Source: an uncultured Acetatifactor sp. (GTDB lineage Bacteria; Bacillota; Clostridia; Lachnospirales; Lachnospiraceae). From it: 38,476 nucleotides of DNA. Below, in pieces: positions 7,973-16,092 of the stretch. The stretch spans positions 1-38,476 of the forward strand of contig CAJUTJ010000007.1 in the NCBI GenBank assembly GCA_910589655.1, read 5' to 3'. Position 1 is the stretch's first letter. Each line of letters opens with the position of its first letter. Below the pieces are notes generated by a model. It did not search any database and was not told the DNA's origin. It saw only the letters and a list, made by a program, of their open reading frames with translations. A program made the position numbers and the translations under genes.

Positions 7973-8234
7973 AACACAGAAAAGATATACAGTAAAAACT
8001 AAGAAATACCGAACCTGCAAACAGGCATGAATTTATTGTCTGTTTTGCCGCTTATGCGGCAAAAATCCCTGATTAAAAATATTGCGAATAGTTCACCATC
8101 CCTCGTTTATTTTGTGCTATACTATTTTATATCTTATGCATCTATATAGCTGTACTGGCTTAAGCAATAAAATAGGTACCTTCCGATTAAGTGTAAAGGT
8201 ATAGTTATCATATACATAGATAGAAGGGAATGCC

Positions 8235-8849
8235 ATGGAATACAATAATACTCTTGGTTACTATGATAACCATGCGGAGGAATTTTGCAAGAACACCGTA
8301 AATGTCGAATTCACCGCAACTCAGGAATGCTTTTTATCTAAATTGGAAAAAGGCTCTTATATACTTGATTTCGGCTGCGGCTCCGGGCGTGACACAAAGT
8401 ATTTTCTAAAGCAAGGATACCGCGTAGATGCCATTGACGGTTCCAAAGAATTGTGTAAGATGGCAAGTGAATATACCGGGATAGAAGTGAGAAATATGTT
8501 CTTCCAAGAACTGTCGGAAGAGCACAGGTATGACGGCATTTGGGCGTGCTCCTCCATACTGCATTTGCCGGTGGCGGAGTTGGCTGAGGTAATGCGGAGG
8601 ATGGCGGCAGCCTTAAAAGAACATGGAATCGTCTATACGTCCTTCAAATACGGAACCTTTGAGGGAGAGAGGAACGGGCGATATTTTACGGATATGACAG
8701 AGGAGACATTTGCAGAATTTTTAGGTAAAATAGAGGATTTGAAAGTGGAAGAACAATGGACTACCTTTGATGCAAGGCCGGGAAGAGGTGATGAGAAATG
8801 GCTCAATCTAATTTTGCGGAAAAACCGGAGATCGACGGATTACAAATAG
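8235..8849 (+). CDS. small class I SAM-dependent methyltransferase, paired with helicase
   Basis: A 204-residue methyltransferase. Motif I is ILDFGCGSGRDT (43-54), the strand-2 acidic residue is in VDAIDGS (about 65-71), and IWACSSILHLP (near 98-108) is in the motif IV position, without the NPPY or DPPY of DNA/RNA amino-methyltransferases. This argues for a small-molecule, protein or other substrate rather than classical restriction-type DNA methylation. The start at 8235 follows AGAAGGGAATGCC. The last 52 bases overlap the helicase gene in another frame, indicating translational coupling and a shared function. The methylated target is unknown. Confidence 0.82.
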   Translation: MEYNNTLGYYDNHAEEFCKNTVNVEFTATQECFLSKLEKGSYILDFGCGSGRDTKYFLKQGYRVDAIDGSKELCKMASEYTGIEVRNMFFQELSEEHRYDGIWACSSILHLPVAELAEVMRRMAAALKEHGIVYTSFKYGTFEGERNGRYFTDMTEETFAEFLGKIEDLKVEEQWTTFDARPGRGDEKWLNLILRKNRRSTDYK

Positions 8850-11278
8850 AATCTACCGATGTTATGACCGGCGATAAAAACCGAAACCGCTTTTTATATT
8901 ACCAGTTGAAAATGAGTATGTCAAAGGCGAGTAAAATTGACATCATCGTTTCTTTTTTGATGGAATCCGGAGTGAGAATGATTCTAAAGGATTTGGAAGC
9001 AGCGTTGGAACGCGGCGTGCAGGTGAGAATTCTTACAGGCAATTATCTTGGCATCACCCAGCCCTCAGCGCTATGTCTTATCAAAAAGGAGTTGGGCAAC
9101 CGGGTGGATTTACGGTTTTATAATGATAAAGAGCGTTCTTTTCATCCCAAGTCATATATCTTTCATTATGAAAATGCAGGAGAAATATATATCGGTTCCT
9201 CCAATATTTCAAGAAGCGCATTCACTTCCGGCATCGAGTGGAATTATCGTTTTAACAGTTTTGTTGATGAGAAGAATTTTAATCTGTTTTATGCGACATT
9301 TGTAGATCTTTTCGAAAATCATTCTATTGTGATTGACGACGAAGAATTGACAAGGTATTCGAAGAACTGGCATAAGCCGGCTGTATCGAAGGACTTGGCG
9401 AAATATGACCATGCGGAAGAAGCCGATACAATGGTTGAGGTGCTGTTCCGACCAAGAGGGGCGCAGATAGAAGCCTTGTATGCCTTGGAAGAGAGCCGGT
9501 CGGAGGGTGCGGCAAAGGGACTTGTACAGGCTGCTACCGGCGTGGGTAAGACTTATCTGGCCGCATTTGACTCTGCCAAGTATAAGCGTGTACTGTTTGT
9601 GGCGCACAGAGAGGAAATATTAAAGCAGGCGGCAGTATCCTTTAAAAATGTCAGACATTCGGATGATTATGGTTTTTTTAACGGAAAACAGAAGGATACG
9701 GATAAAGCAGTGATTTTTGCATCCGTTGCAACCCTTGGCAGAAAAGAATATCTGACAGAGGATTTCTTTGGGCCGGAAACTTTCGACTACGTGGTTATTG
9801 ACGAATTCCATCATGCGGTAAATGATCAATACCAAAGAATTGTAAATTATTTTAAGCCGCAGTTTTTGCTGGGGCTTACCGCCACGCCGGAAAGAATGGA
9901 CGGCAAAAATATTTATGAGATCTGCGATTATAATGTTCCCTATGAAATTTCTTTAAAAGAAGCAATTAACAAAGGCATGTTGGTTCCGTTTCACTACTAT
10001 GGTATCTATGATGAAACGGATTATACGTCATTACATCTTGTGAAAGGCCGCTATGACGAAAAAGAATTGAATGAAACTTATATAGGCAATGTAAGACGTA
10101 CCGACTTGATTTACAAGTATTATATGAAATACCGCTCTAAGAGAGCGCTTGGCTTTTGCTGTTCCAGACAACATGCGGAAGAAATGGCGAGGGAATTTAG
10201 TAAAAGGGGCGTGGCTTCGGCTGCAGTTTACAGTAATGCGGACGGGGAATTTTCGGAAGACAGGGACCGGGCGGTTGCAAAACTGAAAGATCAGGAGATA
10301 AAAGTAATTTTCTCAGTCGATATGTTCAATGAAGGCGTGGACATTGCCGCTCTTGACATGGTTATGTTTTTAAGGCCCACAGAGTCTCCCATAGTATTTT
10401 TGCAGCAGCTGGGACGGGGGCTCCGCACCAGCCGGGGGAAAGAGTACCTGAACGTTTTGGATTTTATCGGTAATTATGAGAAAGCAGGGCGGGCGCCGTT
10501 GCTTTTAAGCGGCGGAAAGACCTTAGGCGAAAAAGCGGCACATGCTTACAATGACATCGAATATCCTGACGATTGCATCGTGGATTTTGATATGCGGCTG
10601 ATTGATTTATTCAAAGAGCTGGATAAAAAATCTCTATCTGTGAAAGAACGGATTCGGCAGGAATATTACAGAGTGAAGGCTCTTTTAGACGACAGGGCTC
10701 CGACCCGGATGGAGCTGTTTACATATATGGAGGATGACATTTATCAATATTGCGTCAAACATGCCAAAGAAAATCCGTTCCGGAGGTATCTTGACTTTTT
10801 AAACGAAATGCAGGAATTATCTGCAGAGGAGCAGGAAGTATATTCCGGAATCGGCAGAGAGTTCTTGTCTCTGATTGAAAACACCGATATGCAGAAGGTA
10901 TACAAGATGCCTGTTTTATACAGCTTCTATAACGAGGGGAATGTGAGACTGGCAGTCAGGGACGAAGAGGTATTGGCGGCTTGGAAAAAGTTTTTTGACA
11001 ACGGAACCAACTGGAAGGACTTTGCGGCAGGTATTTCTTATGCCGATTATAAAGCAATGACGGATAAGCAGCATTTGAGCAAGGCAAAGAGTATGCCTGT
11101 TAAATTCTTAAAGGCTTCCGGCAAAGGTTTCTTTATTGAGAAAGAAAATTATACTCTTGCAATCAGGGACGACTTGGCAGAAGTAATAGAGAAAGAAGCA
11201 TTTCAGAAACATATGAAAGACATTTTGGAATATCGTACTATGGAATATTACCGTAGGAGATACACCGGAGAATCGTAA
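8798..11278 (+). CDS. PLD-like / DExH superfamily-2 helicase fusion
   Basis: An 826-residue protein. Residues about 20-180 form a phospholipase-D/HKD-nuclease-like domain with HPK (116-118) and IGSSN (132-136); the Asp usual after HxK is not in its expected place, so catalysis is uncertain. Residues about 215-560 are an SF2 helicase: ATGVGKT (246-252), DEFHH (335-339), LTATPERMDG (360-369), motif V DMFNEGVDI (508-516), motif VI QQLGRGLR (536-543). Residues about 560-826 are a long C-terminal region of the kind seen in DUF3427-type helicases. Such COG1061/COG3886 fusions are linked to DNA repair and to phage defence. It overlaps the upstream methyltransferase gene. A second possible start lies at 8864, but residues before it look conserved in the family. 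Confidence 0.88.
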   Translation: MAQSNFAEKPEIDGLQIESTDVMTGDKNRNRFLYYQLKMSMSKASKIDIIVSFLMESGVRMILKDLEAALERGVQVRILTGNYLGITQPSALCLIKKELGNRVDLRFYNDKERSFHPKSYIFHYENAGEIYIGSSNISRSAFTSGIEWNYRFNSFVDEKNFNLFYATFVDLFENHSIVIDDEELTRYSKNWHKPAVSKDLAKYDHAEEADTMVEVLFRPRGAQIEALYALEESRSEGAAKGLVQAATGVGKTYLAAFDSAKYKRVLFVAHREEILKQAAVSFKNVRHSDDYGFFNGKQKDTDKAVIFASVATLGRKEYLTEDFFGPETFDYVVIDEFHHAVNDQYQRIVNYFKPQFLLGLTATPERMDGKNIYEICDYNVPYEISLKEAINKGMLVPFHYYGIYDETDYTSLHLVKGRYDEKELNETYIGNVRRTDLIYKYYMKYRSKRALGFCCSRQHAEEMAREFSKRGVASAAVYSNADGEFSEDRDRAVAKLKDQEIKVIFSVDMFNEGVDIAALDMVMFLRPTESPIVFLQQLGRGLRTSRGKEYLNVLDFIGNYEKAGRAPLLLSGGKTLGEKAAHAYNDIEYPDDCIVDFDMRLIDLFKELDKKSLSVKERIRQEYYRVKALLDDRAPTRMELFTYMEDDIYQYCVKHAKENPFRRYLDFLNEMQELSAEEQEVYSGIGREFLSLIENTDMQKVYKMPVLYSFYNEGNVRLAVRDEEVLAAWKKFFDNGTNWKDFAAGISYADYKAMTDKQHLSKAKSMPVKFLKASGKGFFIEKENYTLAIRDDLAEVIEKEAFQKHMKDILEYRTMEYYRRRYTGES

Positions 11279-11790
11279 CGGTTGTAATCAACCGAAGGAA
11301 AGCTTAGAAACAAAGTACGTTGATTGTTTGTCACGACTGCGCCGGCATGTCTGGAAGTATGAACGGAATGACTGTTTGTGCCGCCGAGACGGCATGGAGG
11401 ATTGAGGGAGGCGTTCTTGGAAAAGGCGTTTCGGGAGGGTTCTTTCCGGTAAAGAGCCGCTTACGCGGCGGAAAGCACGGCGGCATCGGAACAAGAAGGA
11501 AACACCGGAAAAGGATTGCTGTAGGTTCAAAATCATGTTAAACTGGTTACTATAAAAGTTACTTTCCTTGCTTCGTCCGGGAGATACCTCCTGTTTTTTG
11601 CAGGAAATTCCGTGTTTGCTGTGGGTAAAACGTATTTTGCCGTTAGGGCGTACTTGAAAAATGTTTTCTCCGGAGAGAGTGTCTGTCACAATTCCGCTCT
11701 TTCCGTATAGTGGCAGGGCCGGAGTGTGGGGCTTAGGAAAGTATTTCATGGTAGTGGAAAGCAATAACATTTTGAAACGGAGGTAACAGA
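11279..11790. other. 512-bp intergenic region with R2 repeat words
   Basis: No convincing gene. Positions about 11318-11353 (TTGATTGTTTGTCACGACTG ... CCGGCATGTCTGGAAG) and 11371-11398 (CTGTTTGTGCCGCCGAGACG) match dispersed repeat R2 words found near 2322-2356 and 30914-31010. A short inverted repeat GCCGCTTACGCGGC lies at 11457-11470. Minus-strand open frames here have no start signals and no recognisable domain. The last bases hold the ribosome site of the DUF362 gene. Confidence 0.6.
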
Positions 11791-12654
11791 ATGGCAGCAA
11801 AGGTTTACTTTACCAAAGAGATTACGCCTCAGGCGATGATTAAAATGTATGAGGCTATGGGCGTGAAGCTGCCCGGAAAGGTGGCGGTAAAGCTGCATTC
11901 CGGAGAAGTGGGAAATCAGAACTTTCTGCGTCCCGACTTTATGAAGCCAATGATTGACTATGTGCAGGGAACCATTGTGGAATGTAACACTGCCTATGAG
12001 GGCAAGCGCAACACCACCGAGGAGCACTGGGAGACCATGAAGCTTCACGGTTGGACGGAAATTGCCAAGGTGGATATTCTGGACGAGAACGGTGAGCTTG
12101 AGCTGGCGGTGCCGAACGGCAGACGGATTCGGAAAAACTACGTGGGCGCCAATATTCAGAAGTATGATTCCATGCTGGTATTGTCCCATTTTAAGGGACA
12201 TCCCATGGGAGGCTTTGGGGGCGCTTTGAAAAATATTTCCATTGGACTTGCTTCCTCCCACGGTAAGGCTTATATCCATGGCGCGGGAAATGTGGAAGAG
12301 ATTTGGACGTCGGATCACGATTCTTTTCTGGAGTCCATGGCGGATGCCAGCAAATCCGTGGTAGATTATTTCGGGGATAAAATCGTTTATATCAGTGTGA
12401 TGAAAAATATGTCCGTGGACTGCGACTGCTGTGCAGTGGCGGAAGATCCCGCTATGGGAGATATCGGCATATTGGCGTCAACGGATCCCGTGGCATTGGA
12501 TCAAGCTTGTCTGGATCTGGTTTACGCGTCGAAGGATCCGGGCAGAGACCATTTGCTGGAGCGTATCGAATCCCGCAACGGTGTGCATACTGTGGAGACT
12601 GCGGCGGCATTGGGCGTGGGCAGCAGAGAGTATGAGCTGGAGGAGCTGGCCTAG
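11791..12654 (+). CDS. DUF362 family protein
   Basis: A 287-residue protein matching the DUF362 fold: an N-terminal MAAKVYFTKEITP, then VAVKLHSGEVGN (about 29-40), SHFKGHPMGGFGGALKNISI near 130-150, and the ASTDPVALDQACLDL signature near 230-244. A cysteine cluster (DCDCCAV, about 210-216) may bind metal or an iron-sulfur centre, though the canonical ferredoxin CxxCxxC motif of longer relatives is not present. ATG at 11791 follows ACGGAGGTAACAG. The gene stands alone, with a terminator after it. DUF362 proteins are widespread in anaerobes; function is not established, with redox or cofactor-related roles proposed. Confidence 0.85.
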   Translation: MAAKVYFTKEITPQAMIKMYEAMGVKLPGKVAVKLHSGEVGNQNFLRPDFMKPMIDYVQGTIVECNTAYEGKRNTTEEHWETMKLHGWTEIAKVDILDENGELELAVPNGRRIRKNYVGANIQKYDSMLVLSHFKGHPMGGFGGALKNISIGLASSHGKAYIHGAGNVEEIWTSDHDSFLESMADASKSVVDYFGDKIVYISVMKNMSVDCDCCAVAEDPAMGDIGILASTDPVALDQACLDLVYASKDPGRDHLLERIESRNGVHTVETAAALGVGSREYELEELA

Positions 12655-12709
12655 AGCGTGTTTAGCTCCGTGTCATATATCCGTTTTTTCCGGAAACGGG
12701 AGGGCATTC

Positions 12710-12740
12710 TGTATAGGACGGGATGCCCTCTTTATTAATA
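12710..12740 (+). terminator. terminator after the DUF362 gene
   Basis: GAGGGCAT (12710-12717) pairs with ATGCCCTC (12723-12730); a T-rich tail TTTATTAAT follows. Note that the base-pairing arms are separated by only a few bases after allowing for the loop, and an additional CCGTTTTTTCCGG lies just upstream. Confidence 0.6.
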
Positions 12741-12780
12741 GGAAGTTTTATCACAGCAAAGAGCAGCTTGGGGCGCTGTT

Positions 12781-13448
12781 TTATATATGTGTTTTCAGCC
12801 ATTCAGCCACACTGTCGGAATTGTTGTCGCCGATGATTCCGGTTGCTATGGTTTTCAGTTCCTCATCCGCGTTTTCCATCGCATACGCCTCGTCCGCAAT
12901 TTGGAACATGGAAATATCGTTTAGGGAATCTCCGAATACCACCAGTTTTTCACAGCCGTATTTCTGTTTCAAGCGCAGGATGGCATTGGCCTTTGTGGCG
13001 CCTTTCGGGAAGATTTCCAGCCAGTATTCTCCCCTGTATTTGTCTTTTTGAAAGATGCAGGAACACTGGTCACAGGAGTTGACTCTTTTGAAGAGCGGCT
13101 CTAAATCGCTGCGTTCCGCTATAAAGGTAAAATAGCACGGAGCTCCCTGATACAATTCCTCTTCCGTAGAGACTGCCCGGAGCCTTTTATCATCGGCATG
13201 ATTGGCCAGATAATGATCGAACCCCTTATTGGAGGCGCCTTTTCTATATAGAATTTCTTCATTCCCGTGGATATAGGACGTAACAAATCCCGGTACGGAT
13301 TCCCCCGAGATACATTGTCTGACAGCGGACACTTCTTCATGGGTAAATTGAAGGATTTCCGTAGTATCCGGATGGTTTCCGGGGAAATTGTTTTGTCATC
13401 CCGCATCAATGTGCCGTCCAAATCCGTTACGTATAATGTTTTATTCAT
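12781..13448 (-). pseudogene. Cof-type HAD phosphatase with internal deletion and frameshift
   Basis: Two overlapping frames encode the two ends of one Cof/YidA-type haloacid dehalogenase hydrolase. The first (from ATG at 13448, ribosome site GGAGGAC) gives MNKTLYVTDLDGTLMRDDKT with the catalytic DLDGT, through about ETIRIL. The second gives EILQFTHEEVSAVRQCIS through the C-terminal VFGDSLNDISMF motif and the end SVAEWLKTHI. The junction is near 13350-13360. Intact relatives carry roughly 50 more residues there (the motif II region and start of the cap), so this is a deletion that also shifted frame. It cannot make a normal enzyme. Confidence 0.8.
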
Positions 13449-13567
13449 GACGTCCTCCTGTCATATGTATAAAAAGTACAGGCTGTCCGACTTGGGAAGA
13501 TTCTATTTCATGTTCGGATATATGAAAGAACCTTTGGGAAAGCGTGTCGTGACAGCCTGTATCAGAT

Positions 13568-14002
13568 TTATTTGGAACCTTCCGTATATTTCTCTTCGCA
13601 ATATTTGCAGCGGTACACTTCTTTCTCCGCATCGGCGAGATAGAAGATATGGGGAAGCTCCTGCTCTATGGAAGTGATACATCTGGGATTGTGGCAGCGG
13701 ATAACGTTCTTGATTTGTTTGGGAAGCACCAGATCTTTCTTTTCCACGATTTCCCCGCTTTTAATGACATTGACGGTAATGTTATGGTCAATATATGCCA
13801 GAACATCCAAATCTAAGGTGTTAATGTCACATTCCACCTTTAGAATATCTTTTTTCCCCTTTTTATTGCTGCGTGCATTTTTGATAATGGCCACGGTGCA
13901 GTCAAGCTTGTCAAGCTGCAGGTGCTCATAAATGGAAAGGCTTTTTCCGGCAGCGATATGGTCTAACACAAATCCTTCTTCGATTTTTCCTACATTTAGC
14001 AT
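13568..14002 (-). CDS. pyrI: aspartate carbamoyltransferase regulatory chain
   Basis: A 144-residue PyrI, standard length. The N-terminal allosteric domain (about 1-95) begins MLNVGKIEEGFVLDHI. The C-terminal zinc domain has the four expected cysteines: C103 and C108 (CHNPRC), C132 and C135 (CKYC). It binds nucleotide effectors and holds the catalytic trimers together in the ATCase holoenzyme, the first committed step of pyrimidine synthesis. The start follows GGAGGCAAAAC. It lies 98 bases downstream of pyrB on the same strand, the normal order, with a small hairpin (TTTCCTC/GAGGAAA) in the gap. Confidence 0.96.
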   Translation of the reverse strand: MLNVGKIEEGFVLDHIAAGKSLSIYEHLQLDKLDCTVAIIKNARSNKKGKKDILKVECDINTLDLDVLAYIDHNITVNVIKSGEIVEKKDLVLPKQIKNVIRCHNPRCITSIEQELPHIFYLADAEKEVYRCKYCEEKYTEGSK

Positions 14003-14100
14003 GTTTTGCCTCCTATGCTTCTATATTATTGTTGACAGACCCTTTTGGATGCAGGCTTTTCCTCTGACGGAGGAAATTCAGGCATGGTTTTATCGGCAGC

Positions 14101-15015
14101 TTATTGGGCCGATTCCAGCAGAGTCAGTATTAAAGCCATCCGCACATAGACGCCGTACTTTGCCTGTTTGAAGTAGGCGGCTCTGGGATCCTTGTCCACT
14201 TCCACGGATATTTCATTTACTCTGGGCAATGGGTGGAGAACCAGCATGTCTTTTTTAGCGAGAGCCATTTTAACGGTGTCCAAAATATAGAAGTCTTTCA
14301 AACGGACATAATCCTCTTCGTTAAAGAAACGCTCCTTCTGCACCCGGGTCATATAGAGAATATCCAGATGGGGCATCACGTCCTCCAGCCGGATCACTTC
14401 CTCGTAGGGGATATTCTTTTCCCGAAGCATGTCCGTAATGTAATCCGGCACCTTCAGCTCTTCGGGAGAGATGAAGATGAAACGGATATTCTGGTAACGT
14501 ACCAAGGCATTGATCAGAGAGTGGACGGTGCGGCCGAATTTCAGGTCTCCGCAGAGGCCGATGGTGAAGTTGTCCAGCTTTCCTTTCATACTGCGTATGG
14601 TTAAGAGGTCGGTAAGGGTCTGGGTAGGATGCTGATGCCCGCCGTCCCCTGCGTTGATAACCGGAATACCGGATTTTTCGGCGGCAACCATGGGAGCGCC
14701 TTCCTTGGGGTGGCGCATGGCACAGATATCCGAGTAGCAGGAAATAATGCGAATGGTATCGGATACGCTTTCGCCTTTGGAGGCGGAGGAGGATGCGGCA
14801 TCGGAGAAGCCGATAATCCTGCCGCCCAGCCGTGTCATTGCCGACTCAAAGCTAAGGCGCGTGCGGGTACTGGGCTCATAGAAGCAGGTGGCCAGAATCT
14901 TTCCGTCGCAGGCATGGTCATATTTCCGGGGATTCTGTTCGATGTCGTTGGCAAGGTCAAAGAGCCGTTCCAGCTCCTCCGTGGTAAAATCAAGGGGACT
15001 CATCAAATGTCTCAT
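14101..15015 (-). CDS. pyrB: aspartate carbamoyltransferase catalytic chain
   Basis: A 304-residue catalytic subunit joining carbamoyl phosphate and aspartate. The carbamoyl-phosphate loop STRTRLSFE is at 49-57, HQHPTQ at 127-132, and the aspartate-binding HPLPRVNE at 261-268. I choose ATG at 15015 because a GAGG lies six bases upstream and the protein then aligns with the family start (MRHLMSPLDF). The frame is open for 50 codons further upstream, but those encode no conserved sequence. It forms an operon with pyrI downstream. The leader contains distant inverted repeats (see separate entry). Confidence 0.96.
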   Translation of the reverse strand: MRHLMSPLDFTTEELERLFDLANDIEQNPRKYDHACDGKILATCFYEPSTRTRLSFESAMTRLGGRIIGFSDAASSSASKGESVSDTIRIISCYSDICAMRHPKEGAPMVAAEKSGIPVINAGDGGHQHPTQTLTDLLTIRSMKGKLDNFTIGLCGDLKFGRTVHSLINALVRYQNIRFIFISPEELKVPDYITDMLREKNIPYEEVIRLEDVMPHLDILYMTRVQKERFFNEEDYVRLKDFYILDTVKMALAKKDMLVLHPLPRVNEISVEVDKDPRAAYFKQAKYGVYVRMALILTLLESAQ

Positions 15016-15054
15016 ATTTAACCTCATTTCCGCGCTGCTTTTATAGAATGTGAT

Positions 15055-15124
15055 AATGAACTTGTGAGATGTCCTTTTCCGGCAGCACATCGGCAGAAAG
15101 ACAGCGCTTTTGTAAAAGTTCATT
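15055..15124 (-). promoter_or_regulatory. possible structured leader upstream of pyrB
   Basis: In the pyrB leader AATGAACTT and AAGTTCATT (positions 15116-15124 and 15055-15063) are exact 9-bp inverted repeats separated by 52 bases. AAAAGCGCTG and AAAGCAGCGCG lie near the two arms. No U-run follows, so it is not an evident terminator-type attenuator. No PyrR-binding loop was recognised. A purely structural observation. Confidence 0.3.
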
Positions 15125-15184
15125 ACAAATAAAGGGATAAGGGCTTTTGTTGTACAATATGTCATTTCAAATCGAATTATCAGT

Positions 15185-15212
15185 AAAAAAGCCGAAGAGA
15201 AAACTCTTCGAC
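15185..15212 (-). terminator. terminator of the nitroreductase gene
   Basis: On the minus strand GTCGAAGAG, a TTTT loop and CTCTTCGGC are followed by TTTTTT. The stem starts 6 bases after the nitroreductase stop codon, separating this gene from pyrB. Confidence 0.88.
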
Positions 15213-15218
15213 TTTCCG

Positions 15219-15758
15219 TTATTCTTGAAATGTTAATAAATCCTCTACCGTCTTTCTCTTGGGAGCGGCGGGGGATTCAGCGGGATAACCGACGGGAATC
15301 AGGGCTACAAGCTCTCTTTCCTGAGGAATATTTAAAACCTTGGAAGCCTCGTCCTGATCGAACAGCCCCATAATTACGGTGCCCAGCCCCTGTTCGTAAG
15401 CAGCCAGACAAAATGCTTCGCTGGCAACACCGGCATCATACATCTGCCAGCCGTCGCCCTTTACGGTAGAGAAAGATCCGTCCCTCTCATAACCGGAACG
15501 TCCCTTGATTATGGTTACGGCAATAACCATAGGAGCCTTTTCCATGATGGCGCCGTTTCCGGGGAAAATACTGGTACATTTTGCCAGTTCCGATTTCTTT
15601 GCACCCTCCACAGCAATGTAACGGGTGATCTGCGTGTTCTTCCAGCTGGGAGCAAAGGATGCTGTCTCAATGATCTGGGAAAGCAGCTCATGGGATACCG
15701 GCTGGTCGGTAAATGATCTGATGCTTCTGCGTCCTGTGATACATTCGTTAGCCGTCAT
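15219..15758 (-). CDS. nitroreductase family FMN oxidoreductase
   Basis: A 179-residue nitroreductase. It starts MTANECITGRRSIRSFTDQP, where RRSIR is the FMN-phosphate-binding signature. FAPSWKNTQITRYI (about 42-55) forms the next flavin contact, and the C-terminal part has GLGTVIMGLFD and the LIPVGYPAE motif near 160-168 typical of the family. ATG at 15758 is preceded by ATGGAGGATTTAAC, an ideal site; the longer frame to 15785 adds only the ribosome-site codons. The enzyme probably reduces nitro- or quinone-like compounds with NAD(P)H. Monocistronic, with its own terminator. Confidence 0.9.
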   Translation of the reverse strand: MTANECITGRRSIRSFTDQPVSHELLSQIIETASFAPSWKNTQITRYIAVEGAKKSELAKCTSIFPGNGAIMEKAPMVIAVTIIKGRSGYERDGSFSTVKGDGWQMYDAGVASEAFCLAAYEQGLGTVIMGLFDQDEASKVLNIPQERELVALIPVGYPAESPAAPKRKTVEDLLTFQE

Positions 15759-15855
15759 GTTAAATCCTCCATTCATTTTTTCCATGATACCACTTTAAGA
15801 GAATAGATTCAATTAAAATTTTTAAAAGTATGTCTAAATAAAAAAGACTTGAGTC

Positions 15856-15883
15856 TTGTGATATGAGGGGAGTAGAGTATAAT
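15856..15883 (+). promoter_or_regulatory. candidate promoter for the beta-propeller gene
   Basis: TTGTGA (15856-15861), 16 bases, TATAAT (15878-15883) on the plus strand. The leader to the coding start at 16093 would be about 200 bases. The rest of the 334-base gap (15759-16092) contains a small palindrome, AAGACTTGAGTCTT, at 15845-15858 and no gene that I can support. Confidence 0.5.
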
Positions 15884-16092
15884 AAAAGCAGGGAAGGAAT
15901 GAGGGATTATTCCTTCGGCGACACACATTTACGGGCTGCTTGGAACCTGTGTATCCTTGTGGCGGATTAAACACGGTGGATGTGAGGATATCTGCCCTGC
16001 CGGACCGGTGCGGAATGTATGGGGCGGCATGAGCGGTGATTTTCATAGTGTGGGGGAAATATGCCGTGAGAAACAATATGGAGGGAAGAAGT

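Noticed and set aside
8041..8066. Hairpin TTTTGCCGC/GCGGCAAAA considered as a terminator
   Set aside because: T-runs precede and A-runs follow the stem on both strands, so neither strand ends in a U-tract after the stem.
8235..11278. Interpretation as a type I or type III restriction-modification system
   Set aside because: The methyltransferase lacks NPPY/DPPY-type motifs and there is no specificity subunit; the nuclease-like part is PLD-like, not a PD-(D/E)XK domain.
12431..13051. 206-codon plus-strand frame
   Set aside because: Shadow of the DUF362 gene end and the HAD remnant; composition is Trp/Arg rich and it spans a terminator.
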